Notes under the pieces: generated by a model | Seen by the model: only the letters and a program-made list of their open reading frames with translations | What the model was told of the DNA's origin: nothing | Database searches by the model: none | Program-made: the position numbers and the translations under genes | In this document: positions 8,095-15,160 of the stretch, one piece after another | Layout of the letters: each line of letters starts with the position of its first letter | Position numbering within the stretch: the first letter of the stretch is position 1 | Origin: Deltaproteobacteria bacterium | Lineage (GTDB): Bacteria > Desulfobacterota > Binatia > UBA9968 | Length of the DNA: 24,362 nucleotides | Direction of reading: 5' to 3' | NCBI GenBank assembly: GCA_016183145.1 | Contig: JACPFE010000407.1 | Span: 1-24,362 of the forward strand

Positions 8095-9153
8095 ATGAAT
8101 ATGAAGCGTCTATATCCCGCGCTCTGCTTGCTGCTGTTGGCACCCTCTGAAGCCTGGGTGCAAACCCGCAAGCCGGTGACCATCTCAGAGCTGGTGACCT
8201 ACGGCGGTAAGGATCGCGAACAGGTTTTCTACGCCGGCGCCAAAACCGAAGGTAAAATTACCTGGTACACGTCACTCGCCGGCGCTTCGTACAAAGCCAT
8301 GGTCAAAGCTTTCGAGACCAAGTATCCCGGCGTGAAAGTCGAAGCCTATCGGGTTTCCGGATCGGAAATCACGACGCGCATGACGGAAGAGGCCAAGGCC
8401 AAACGCTACATCGCCGACACCGTGGAGACCACCGAGGGCAATCTGATGTTCATGCGCGACGCTTTTCTCCTGCGCCCTTACCATTCGCCTCATTTCGCCT
8501 CGTACCCGGAAGACGCCAAGGAAAAGGGCGAGCGCGGCCTATACTTCTGGGCCATTGCGCGCGAGTCTTACATCGGCTTTGCCTACAACAAGAAGTTGCT
8601 GTCAAAAAATGCCGTGCCGAAAAACTACGAAGGGCTGCTGCATCCCGAGCTCAAAGGCCGTATGGGAGTATCCATCAGCGATCCCACCTACAAAGTCATC
8701 GGCGCGATCATCAGAACCAGAGGCTTGGAGCTGGTGAAAAAGCTCAAGGCGCAAGAGATCGCCCTCCACTCGATTATCCCGCCGGCGCTCCTCGATCTGA
8801 TCGCGACCGGCGAAGTGCTCGCCTCGCCGGCGATCTTTCGCAACCACACACTCAACGCCATCGCCAAAGGGGCGCCGGTGGATTGGGTGCCGATGGACAT
8901 CGTGCCAACCAACGTTGGCGGCGCCGCCATAGCCGTGCAGCCGCCTCATCCCCATGCTGCCTTGCTCTTGGCGGACTATCTTTTGGGGCCGGAAGGCCAG
9001 GCGGTGCTGGAAAAATTCGAATACGGCAGCGCATCGAAGAACCTCGGCTTCAAACGCTGGCGCCCGGACCATGGCGTCGCCACGGAAAAATACGAAAAGG
9101 AACTGGAACGCTGGGAGAAGCTAATGAAGGAAATCAGCCGCAAGGGCGGCTAA
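8095..9153 (+). CDS. Extracellular solute-binding protein family 1 (ABC, FbpA/AfuA-like)
   Basis: A 352-residue secreted protein with a signal peptide (hydrophobic run L-C-L-L-L-L-A, cleavage about residue 20-23). It has F-Y-A-G-A-K-T-E-G-K-I-T-W-Y-T-S (about 45-60), the same start motif as the first solute-binding protein of this run, and Y-N-K-K-L-L and Y-E-G-L-L-H-P-E-L-K-G later on. The two are clearly family members but diverged, so this is not a recent duplication. GGAGG precedes the ATG. It is the last gene of the plus-strand run and meets the HdrD-like gene tail to tail. The ligand is unknown; no permease is nearby. Confidence 0.86.
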   Translation: MNMKRLYPALCLLLLAPSEAWVQTRKPVTISELVTYGGKDREQVFYAGAKTEGKITWYTSLAGASYKAMVKAFETKYPGVKVEAYRVSGSEITTRMTEEAKAKRYIADTVETTEGNLMFMRDAFLLRPYHSPHFASYPEDAKEKGERGLYFWAIARESYIGFAYNKKLLSKNAVPKNYEGLLHPELKGRMGVSISDPTYKVIGAIIRTRGLELVKKLKAQEIALHSIIPPALLDLIATGEVLASPAIFRNHTLNAIAKGAPVDWVPMDIVPTNVGGAAIAVQPPHPHAALLLADYLLGPEGQAVLEKFEYGSASKNLGFKRWRPDHGVATEKYEKELERWEKLMKEISRKGG

Positions 9154-9162
9154 CGCTCAGGC

Positions 9163-9175
9163 GCGGCGGAGCCGC
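9163..9175. terminator. Possible weak hairpin between convergent genes
   Basis: GCGGC and GCCGC arms around a 3-base loop sit between two tail-to-tail genes, where a bidirectional terminator would be expected. There is no strong T-tract on either side, so the call is tentative. Confidence 0.25.
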
Positions 9176-9207
9176 AAAGAATTGGCGTAAGCTTTCCTTA
9201 TTCTTCT

Positions 9208-10566
9208 CTACTCAGGGAAAAAACGAGGGTGTGCCGCCGCGGCTTCAGGTGCTGGGGCGATCCGGGAGCCAACCGGCAGAGGCTGCTCATTCAGCATAAA
9301 AGCAACCAACACCTCGCGGACGCTTTCGAGGTCCAGACCTGCCAGGGTCGCCTGTCCGGCGACCTCCGCCAGCACCCGGTCGACGTCTTGCATCATCTTC
9401 CATTGCTTGAACAGATCGTCGCGCCGAATGCCCATGGCCTCGCCGACCAGCTCGAGGAAATTGACGATCTTGAACGGATAGGTATTTTCATGGGCGCACA
9501 GTTCGCGATGGCACGCGTGGTATATACCGACGAGACAGTCGACGCCTGCGGCTTCGGCCGCGGCGAGCTCACGGGCATGGAGCTCGCGCTTATACTCCGG
9601 CACGGGCGCGAGCGAGTTGCACATATAGCCGACCCGCGGCTGTTCGAGATCGATTAGCTCAATCCCTGGGATCGCCGTAAGGATCTTGACGACGCCTTCG
9701 GTGACGCCAGCCACGCCCGGATGCTCGTGTAAAGCAACTCGCTTGTTGACAGGCCGGACGAAGTGGGAGCGGAGGAGTTCCAAACGCGCGGCGATGTATG
9801 GGACCACATGCCCAAGGGCAAAGCCGGCCGCGCTACCGGGCATGACGATCTCGCTGAGCTGGATGTTGCACGTCGGGCACCAGGTGAGCACGCTTGCGGC
9901 GCCGGTAGCCGCGAATCCCGCCACCGTGTTGCCGCCGATTTGGCCGGCCGCCTTGGCATCGCCGGCACGGAACTGAATGACGCCGCAGCAGTTTGCCGGA
10001 CCGCCGAATACTTTGTAGCGCGTGCCGAGCCGGTCCAGGACCTCCAGGCAGAGCAGTGCGATGTGGGGCGTCTTGAGGACGTTGCAGCCCAAATACATGA
10101 CGACATCGGGCGCGGGCCCGGTGTCGGCGCAGGCGGACCGGGTCATATTGGCGATGAGGTCGGCGGGGAGTTGAAGGCGGGAAAGCACCTTCACTCCTTC
10201 AGACATTTTCTGGAATCCGGCCTGGCCGGTGGCATGCCGTTCGCTCGCGGCGCGCCGCTCGTTGAGCTTGAGCCGGGTCGCCGCCAGCATGAAACGCGGG
10301 TTGACGCCGTCATCGCAGGCGGTGAGACAGCGACCGGAGCCGGTGCAGGTGCGAGCCCATTGAGCGCCCCGGCTTGCGGGGTCGCCGCCGCCTCGGAGAA
10401 TGTCGAGCACGTCGGTGACGATTTGGGTTGGCTCGTGGGTATCAATCCCGGCGGGAGCGGCGGTGGGACAGACCTCGACGCATTTTCCGCATCGGGTGCA
10501 GCGGTCGAGGATCTCGCCCACCCTAACCTCGATTGCGTTAACGAAGGCGTCAGCGGGGTCGGTCAT
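9208..10566 (-). CDS. (Fe-S)-binding CCG-domain protein, HdrD/GlpC-like
   Basis: A 452-residue fusion of a ferredoxin-like domain with two cysteine-rich CCG modules, as in HdrD, GlpC and related redox proteins. C23-x2-C26-x2-C29-x3-C33 is a complete [4Fe-4S] motif. The second expected cluster reads C74...C80-x3-C84, with Ser at 77 where a Cys is usual and no Pro after C84, so it may be a [3Fe-4S] centre or none. The first CCG module has C161, C193-C194-G and C230-P-T-C233; the second is weaker (C316, C344, C352, C357). It has no membrane helix or signal peptide, so it is cytoplasmic. It likely passes electrons between a flavoprotein or thiol partner and the quinone pool; the partner is unknown. 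GGGGGAA lies before the ATG and a candidate promoter upstream. Confidence 0.83.
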   Translation of the reverse strand: MTDPADAFVNAIEVRVGEILDRCTRCGKCVEVCPTAAPAGIDTHEPTQIVTDVLDILRGGGDPASRGAQWARTCTGSGRCLTACDDGVNPRFMLAATRLKLNERRAASERHATGQAGFQKMSEGVKVLSRLQLPADLIANMTRSACADTGPAPDVVMYLGCNVLKTPHIALLCLEVLDRLGTRYKVFGGPANCCGVIQFRAGDAKAAGQIGGNTVAGFAATGAASVLTWCPTCNIQLSEIVMPGSAAGFALGHVVPYIAARLELLRSHFVRPVNKRVALHEHPGVAGVTEGVVKILTAIPGIELIDLEQPRVGYMCNSLAPVPEYKRELHARELAAAEAAGVDCLVGIYHACHRELCAHENTYPFKIVNFLELVGEAMGIRRDDLFKQWKMMQDVDRVLAEVAGQATLAGLDLESVREVLVAFMLNEQPLPVGSRIAPAPEAAAAHPRFFPE

Positions 10567-10665
10567 TTATTCCCCCAATCATTCGAACCAGCATAGCACG
10601 TGACTCTATGAAGCTCCCGGCGCACTCAAAAAGACGACTAGTCCTGGGGCCATCATTGAGCGCGA

Positions 10666-10695
10666 TATATATTCGAGAACATGCTGTTAAGTCAA
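10666..10695 (-). promoter_or_regulatory. Candidate sigma70 promoter for the HdrD-like gene
   Basis: Read on the minus strand, TTGACT (10690-10695) and TATATA (10666-10671) are separated by 18 bases, a good match to -35/-10 boxes, and lie about 95 bases before the gene's ATG at 10566. The surrounding DNA is AT-richer than the genes. Confidence 0.45.
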
Positions 10696-10783
10696 CTTCC
10701 CGTATGAAGCCGAACATTATGATTACTTTTCGGATCGATGGCCTAAGGAGTTGTTAAAAATTAAATTTCCCAATTGTTTATTC

Positions 10784-10853
10784 TGTCATTCTGAACGCAG
10801 CGTAGCGGAGTGAAGAATCTCGACCGAGATCCTTCGCGTTGCTCAGGATGACA
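10784..10853. repeat. TGTCATTCTGA-type palindromic intergenic element
   Basis: A 70-base imperfect inverted repeat starts TGTCATTCTGAAC and ends with the mirrored AGGATGACA; its centre GATCTCG... pairs as well. From memory, this matches a repeat family (TGTCATTCTGAGCGGAGCGAAGAATC...) scattered between genes in many environmental genomes. It lies in a 320-base gap downstream of the aldolase gene that also holds the candidate promoter of the HdrD-like gene; I see nothing else in that gap. Confidence 0.8.
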
Positions 10854-10886
10854 GACACTCGCGTGACAATACATTTGTTAACTTTA

Positions 10887-11633
10887 TTATTTCTCAAACC
10901 CTATACGGAGGTCTTCTTCTTTGAGCTTCCTCACGTAGTAGCGCCAAACCCATGTGTCATTGAAGGTAGACCCCAGATCGGGGAGTTTTTCAATATCTTC
11001 AGGCGAGATATCCGGCGCTATGCGGCCGGTTTGAGCTACTCGCAAGGTCGCTCGCGCCAAAGTGTTGAAGTTCAAAGCGCGCACCGTGGCTTCTTCGACC
11101 GTCTTGCCGGTGACGGTAATCCCATGACCCTTCATCAAACAGATCGATTTCTCACTCATGATTTCTATCACGGGAGCGGCAAGCTCCGGCCGGTTGACGA
11201 GATAGGAGCGCGGAAACACCGGGATGCCCTCTATGGCCATGCGCATCGCCGGTATATTGAACGCGCCGAAGATGGGGCGGAATTCCAATTCAGTAATGCC
11301 ACAAATGAGCGCTTCCTTGGGATGAGCGTGGATGACACAGCCCACCGCGGGCCGCTTTTTGTAAATCTCCCCATGAATGGGCAGTTCGTTCGGCACTTGG
11401 TATTGCTCCCCCCGGTGCGGCCCCTTGCCGTCAAAGTCCACCCGTCGAATCGCATCGACCGTCGTGTAGCGCACGCCCTCTTCTTCCGGGCTTCGGCAGC
11501 GTATCCACATTTCGTCTGTATGAGCGATCCGAGCGCTGACATGACCCAGAATATCGTCAACCAGCCCTTCCATCGCCAGGATGCGGCACGAAACGGCGAC
11601 TTTTTCCCGCAGGATTTCCGTCGGCTCAGCCAT
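10887..11633 (-). CDS. Class II aldolase/adducin family protein
   Basis: A 248-residue protein of the fuculose/ribulose-phosphate aldolase fold, which uses a divalent metal held by three His. The zinc-site residues are visible: H102-A-H104 (V-I-H-A-H-P) and H170 (M-K-G-H-G). The P-N-E-L-P-I-H region puts the catalytic Glu at E83. The family includes sugar-phosphate aldolases, epimerases and decarboxylases; the substrate is not evident. It follows the FAD dehydrogenase on the same strand with a 38-base gap that contains a hairpin overlapping the ribosome site, so the two are likely an operon with separate control of translation. Confidence 0.9.
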   Translation of the reverse strand: MAEPTEILREKVAVSCRILAMEGLVDDILGHVSARIAHTDEMWIRCRSPEEEGVRYTTVDAIRRVDFDGKGPHRGEQYQVPNELPIHGEIYKKRPAVGCVIHAHPKEALICGITELEFRPIFGAFNIPAMRMAIEGIPVFPRSYLVNRPELAAPVIEIMSEKSICLMKGHGITVTGKTVEEATVRALNFNTLARATLRVAQTGRIAPDISPEDIEKLPDLGSTFNDTWVWRYYVRKLKEEDLRIGFEK

Positions 11634-11639
11634 TTAAAT

Positions 11640-11658
11640 TTGTCCTCATTTAGGACAA
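11640..11658 (-). promoter_or_regulatory. Inverted repeat overlapping the aldolase ribosome-binding site
   Basis: TTGTCCT and AGGACAA form perfect 7-base arms around a 5-base loop just upstream of the aldolase ATG (11633, minus strand). On the transcript the second arm contains GAGGAC, the only Shine-Dalgarno-like sequence, so the hairpin would hide it. It might instead be a protein-binding operator. Confidence 0.4.
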
Positions 11659-11671
11659 CCGTGAAACAGGC

Positions 11672-13402
11672 TCACTGGTTTCGCGCTTCCGCGGCGGCGT
11701 TCACACCGCAGATGTAACCCTGCGTGGCGCAGCGGCCCATGCCATGCTGGTTGAATCCGCCGGCCGACTCGCCGGCGCAGTAGAGGCCCGGGATCACCTG
11801 GCCGTTGATGTCGATCACCTGGCACTTGGCGTTGATTCTGACACCGGCGCGCGTGTCGTGCACCAGCGGCATCCCCCAGGCGGCATAGAAAGGCGGCGTC
11901 TGAATCTTGAATTTGGGCGCCGGCTTGCCGAAATCTTTGTCCTCGCCTGAATCGACGAACGAGTTGTACCGTTCCACCGTCGCTTGCAAAACCTCACCCT
12001 TCATCGGCTTGGCTTGATATTTATTGTCAATCGCGGCGGCGAGTTCCGCCAGCGTGTTCGCGGTAAAGAAATAGCCCTGCGGATCGACATGCGGCGGCGC
12101 AACCTTCCAACCTTCCCGTTGGACCGCGTCGGCGTCAAAGATCGCCCACACCGGCCCGGGGCAATAATCGGGCGGCTCCGAATACTCGTTCATCGCCAAC
12201 GCCGCGTTGGTAAAGTTATACTTCGTCGGGTTGAACTTGATATTTTCGTTGTTGCGATAGTCGTTGGGCATGCAGGGTTCGATCTGGTGGCCCATGTTAC
12301 CGTGCGGCGGATCGCCCTTGGTCTCGTCGTAGAATCGCTTGCCGACTTGGTTCACCAGGATCAGGTCCTGCCAATCCTTCACGCTCAAGCCGGTGGCGCG
12401 CGCCAGCGGAAAGATCGGGTTTTCGACCTTCCACTCGATGTAGTTATGCTGCTGGCCGATGGTGCGCTGGGCGCGCATGGTCGCGCCGTTTCCCAGAGTC
12501 TGGTTGACCAAACCCCAGAGCGAGGCGCCGATCGCCATGGCGGCGAGCTCGCCGCTGGCGTCTTGATAACTATAGGGCTCGCCGGCGCATTGGACCACCG
12601 CGGTCAGCCTCGGATCGAACATGCGGCGAAAGTTTAAATTGCTGGTGCTGCCGCCGGTGGCGATGATCACCGCCTTGGCCGCGCGCAAATTCATCGCCGG
12701 CTTGCTGCTTTCAATGTTGCCATCGGAGCGAAAGCTTTTTAGCGGCGCTGTTGCGCCCGGCATGATTCTCGGTGTGTACTCCGCGCTGATACCGATCACG
12801 CGCCCGGCTTCCCGCACAAGGCTGGTCATTTTATAGCGCATCAAAAAGCGCACGCCCTTGGCGCGTGCGCTCGCCTCCAGCGGCCGGATCACGCTGGTGC
12901 CGTTGGCGGCATTGGGACTTTCCAATCCCGCGCCCTTGGTCCAGACAGCGTGATTCTCTCGCGGCGCGGAATTTCCTGTCGTCGATGCGCCGTGGTTGTC
13001 CGGCGGCACATCCTTAAACACGACACCGTTGGCGAGCAAGAATTCGAAGGTCAGCGCGCAATGATCGGCGAAGGCGCGTATCACCGCCCGGTCGTTGTAG
13101 CGGTGATCGGGCCAACCGTTGGATTGGACGATCGACCAATCGGTCAGGTCCGAGAAGACCGTGTCGGGCGAATCGGGAATATTATATTTTTTCTGCAAGC
13201 TCGTGCCGCCGCCCAGAGCCATATGGCCGCCGCTGATGATCGCGTGGCCGCCGACATCGTAATTCGCTTCGACGACGATGACCGACGCCCCACCGTCGGC
13301 CGCGTTGATCGCCGCAGGCAACCCCGCGGCGCCGGCGCCGATCACTATGACATCCGCTTCTAGGTCCCAGTTTTGCCCACGACTCGTTGCCGCTTCTGCC
13401 AT
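11672..13402 (-). CDS. FAD-dependent oxidoreductase, fumarate reductase/flavocytochrome c flavoprotein-like
   Basis: I start it at the ATG at 13402, which has AAGGAAAG about 7 bases upstream; an in-frame GTG at 13417 is the alternative. The 576-residue product has a Rossmann FAD site G22-A-G-A-A-G27 with E45 to bind ribose, then G-G-H-A-I-I-S-G-G-H, and a closing FAD motif G-L-Y-C-A-G-E (539-545) near a Cys-rich tail. This matches succinate dehydrogenase/fumarate reductase-type flavoproteins such as ketosteroid dehydrogenases and TcuA. Likely chemistry is desaturation or reduction of an alkene; the substrate is unknown. It lacks a heme or membrane domain, so electrons must leave to another carrier. 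It shares the minus strand with the aldolase and TenA genes, but the 218-base gap to TenA argues for a promoter of its own. Confidence 0.88.
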   Translation of the reverse strand: MAEAATSRGQNWDLEADVIVIGAGAAGLPAAINAADGGASVIVVEANYDVGGHAIISGGHMALGGGTSLQKKYNIPDSPDTVFSDLTDWSIVQSNGWPDHRYNDRAVIRAFADHCALTFEFLLANGVVFKDVPPDNHGASTTGNSAPRENHAVWTKGAGLESPNAANGTSVIRPLEASARAKGVRFLMRYKMTSLVREAGRVIGISAEYTPRIMPGATAPLKSFRSDGNIESSKPAMNLRAAKAVIIATGGSTSNLNFRRMFDPRLTAVVQCAGEPYSYQDASGELAAMAIGASLWGLVNQTLGNGATMRAQRTIGQQHNYIEWKVENPIFPLARATGLSVKDWQDLILVNQVGKRFYDETKGDPPHGNMGHQIEPCMPNDYRNNENIKFNPTKYNFTNAALAMNEYSEPPDYCPGPVWAIFDADAVQREGWKVAPPHVDPQGYFFTANTLAELAAAIDNKYQAKPMKGEVLQATVERYNSFVDSGEDKDFGKPAPKFKIQTPPFYAAWGMPLVHDTRAGVRINAKCQVIDINGQVIPGLYCAGESAGGFNQHGMGRCATQGYICGVNAAAEARNQ

Positions 13403-13469
13403 CGTTCTTTCCTTCACCGATGTTTTTTATGGTCTGTTTAGCACTTCGTTACGCGATCAGTCTAGCGGC

Positions 13470-13631
13470 GTGTCTCAGAAGTTCACAGAATAAGTCAGCG
13501 CTCCCCCGTTCGTCATTACCGCGAAAGCGGTAATCCAGTTTTCTTTATCTTTCCTGGATTCCGGCTCGCGCTAGCTACAGCCAGCTTGGCCGGAATGACG
13601 GAACGAATTAGGTAACGAATTTCTGAGACAC
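13470..13631. repeat. Gap bounded by inverted GTGTCTCAGAA / TTCTGAGACAC
   Basis: An exact 11-base inverted repeat (13470-13480 and 13621-13631) frames the element at 13511-13600. It resembles the ends of a small non-coding mobile element, but no target-site duplication is obvious and nothing inside codes for a protein. Confidence 0.4.
13511..13600. repeat. CGTCATT...AATGACG palindromic intergenic element
   Basis: It opens CGTCATTACCGCGAAAGCGG and TAATCCAG, and closes with CTGGATTCCGG and GGAATGACG, so the ends pair over about 90 bases. From memory this is a common environmental-genome repeat (CGTCATTCCCGCGAAAGCGGG...). The element separates the FAD dehydrogenase from TenA. Confidence 0.75.
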
Positions 13632-13635
13632 CACA

Positions 13636-14307
13636 CTAAACCGGCCAACTCTCCAACCGGTACGCCTGCTCCCAGAACATGAACTCGTAGCGGCTGCTTA
13701 AAATGAAATGCCCGGTCATGAGCTTTTTCTCGCTGCCGTTCGCCGCCGCACCGAGTCGGTCCATCAGCCGAATCTGCTCGCGCACGGGCCGCCAAAAAGT
13801 TTCTGCAGCGTAGGTCTCGATCCACTGCCGGTAAATCTTCGGCTTGCGCGGGCGGTTTTTATGCAAGCGCCGGCCCACTTCGCCATAGATCCAATAGCAA
13901 GGAAGCACCGCGGCGACAAGCTCGCCCAGCGAGCCGCCGCGCGCCACCGACTGCAAGTGGCCGATATACGCCTGCGTGATCGGTCCCTTTGCGACCGCAT
14001 CCAACTGGCGGCGCGACAAGCCGAGGGTCTCGCCGAAGCTGGCGTGGAAACTGCGCTCCACTTCGACCGCGCCGAGGGCGTGACGGCAGAACAATTCCAG
14101 GGTTTCGAGATCGGGCGACTTGGCGCCGCCCTGACAGAGGACCTGCGCGAAGTCGAGCAGGTAGACGTAATCCTGCAGGATGAAATAAGTGAAGCGGTTC
14201 ATCGGCAAGGTCCCGGCATGTAACTCTCGGAGAAACGGATGCGCGTCGATGGCATGCCAGATCCGCCCCGCGCGGCGTCTTAGCCGAGCGCTGAATTTTT
14301 CCCCCAT
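13636..14307 (-). CDS. tenA: TenA family protein (aminopyrimidine aminohydrolase/thiaminase II)
   Basis: A 223-residue all-helical protein of normal TenA length. The active-site residues of thiaminase II are recognisable: D46 in L-Q-D-Y, the nucleophilic C137 in L-P-C-Y-W-I-Y-G-E, Y141, and E213 near the C-terminus in Y-E-F-M-F-W-E-Q-A-Y. Such proteins hydrolyse aminomethyl-HMP from degraded thiamine so that the pyrimidine is salvaged. No other thiamine gene and no TPP riboswitch is visible nearby, so the role rests on the active site alone. The ribosome site is weak. It is transcribed away from the Rrf2 gene. Confidence 0.88.
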   Translation of the reverse strand: MGEKFSARLRRRAGRIWHAIDAHPFLRELHAGTLPMNRFTYFILQDYVYLLDFAQVLCQGGAKSPDLETLELFCRHALGAVEVERSFHASFGETLGLSRRQLDAVAKGPITQAYIGHLQSVARGGSLGELVAAVLPCYWIYGEVGRRLHKNRPRKPKIYRQWIETYAAETFWRPVREQIRLMDRLGAAANGSEKKLMTGHFILSSRYEFMFWEQAYRLESWPV

Positions 14308-14708
14308 GGGCCAGGATTAACGAAAAATCGGCCTCAAGAAAAGGGGGGGGCGGGAGCCGGGGGCAAGCGTGATGATTGCTATTCTCAGCGGCGCAGACTC
14401 TATAATCCCATATTCACTCTGTCATTTTATCATCGTAACCCCTCTTCGCTGATTTGAGAAGAAAGCCGCGATTTTATTCCTACTGATCGGAATATTTTCC
14501 GGCAACGAATCTCGTGAAGGTTTGGAATTCTTGAATTCTGAGGCTTGGTATTGATCTTGCCTTCAGGCTCAACGGAGCGAGTTAGTCTTTTGACCTTTTG
14601 ACTCGAGCCCCGGCCTTGGCCGAGGTCTCTCGCTCAGGATTTCGTCCCAGGGGCGTAGTCGAAGGTGCCACGGGCTTAACCGGGGGGCTCCACTCTCAGC
14701 CGACGAAA
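14308..14708. other. Divergent intergenic region upstream of the Rrf2/respiratory operon
   Basis: These 401 bases hold an 8-G run (14343-14350), a perfect TATAAT (14401-14406), a double GAATTC (14525-14538) that could be an operator, a TTTTGACC/TTTTGACT direct repeat near 14588-14603 and a hairpin of CCCCGGCC and GGCCGAGG (14608-14625). No gene is seen. Control of the respiratory operon most likely lies here. Confidence 0.45.
14376..14406 (+). promoter_or_regulatory. Candidate promoter for the Rrf2/respiratory operon
   Basis: A perfect -10 box TATAAT at 14401-14406 follows a poor -35-like TTGCTA at 14376-14381 with a 19-base spacer. A weak -35 with a perfect -10 is usual where an activator or Rrf2-type regulator acts. 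It would give a 5' leader of almost 300 bases. Confidence 0.3.
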
Positions 14709-15122
14709 ATGAAACTCGGACGGCAAAGCTTATACGCCATTGACGGGCTGCTGGTCCTTGCCGCGCAGCCGTTCGGCAAAGTGATGCTGCTACGAGACAT
14801 TGCCCGGTCGCGGCGCGTGCCTGAGAGTTTTCTCGCCAAGATTTTTCAAAAGTTGACGCGGGAAGGTTTGGTGGTTTCCTCGCGCGGAGCGATCCGGGGC
14901 TATGCGCTGGCGCGAAAACCCAAGGATATCAAAGCGAAGGAAATCTTCCTGGCGGTGGAGGGAGCGAATCTTTTTGATCGCTGCATCTTCTGGAGCGATC
15001 GTTGCGCCGATTCCAACCCCTGCCCCATGCACTCCCGCTGGAAAAAGGCGCGGGAGAAGGTCATCGGCGATCTCATGGAGCGAACGACATTGGCGGATTT
15101 GGCCCGCGACGCGGCCAAGTGA
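14709..15122 (+). CDS. Rrf2-family Fe-S transcriptional regulator
   Basis: I start it at the ATG at 14709, where M-K-L-G-R-Q-S-L-Y-A matches the usual Rrf2 N-terminus; an earlier in-frame ATG at 14598 adds 37 residues without homology. The 137-residue product has a winged-helix DNA-binding domain (V-P-E-S-F-L-A-K-I-F-Q-K-L as recognition helix, then G-L-V-V-S-S-R-G wing), and C92-x6-C99-x5-C105, the three-Cys pattern that holds a [2Fe-2S] or [4Fe-4S] cluster in IscR and NsrR. It therefore probably senses redox state, iron-sulfur supply or nitric oxide. It is the first gene of the run leading to the NXR-type enzyme, 38 bases from the next gene, so it likely controls that operon and itself. The exact signal is not settled by sequence. 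Confidence 0.9.
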   Translation: MKLGRQSLYAIDGLLVLAAQPFGKVMLLRDIARSRRVPESFLAKIFQKLTREGLVVSSRGAIRGYALARKPKDIKAKEIFLAVEGANLFDRCIFWSDRCADSNPCPMHSRWKKAREKVIGDLMERTTLADLARDAAK

Positions 15123-15160
15123 CGGTGTGAGCGGTGGGAGTTTAACGGCAGAGGTCGGAG

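Noticed and set aside
9763..10596. A plus-strand frame of 277 residues opposite the HdrD-like gene
   Set aside because: The minus strand carries conserved Fe-S and CCG motifs there; the plus-strand frame is rich in Gly/Ala/Arg and has no match.
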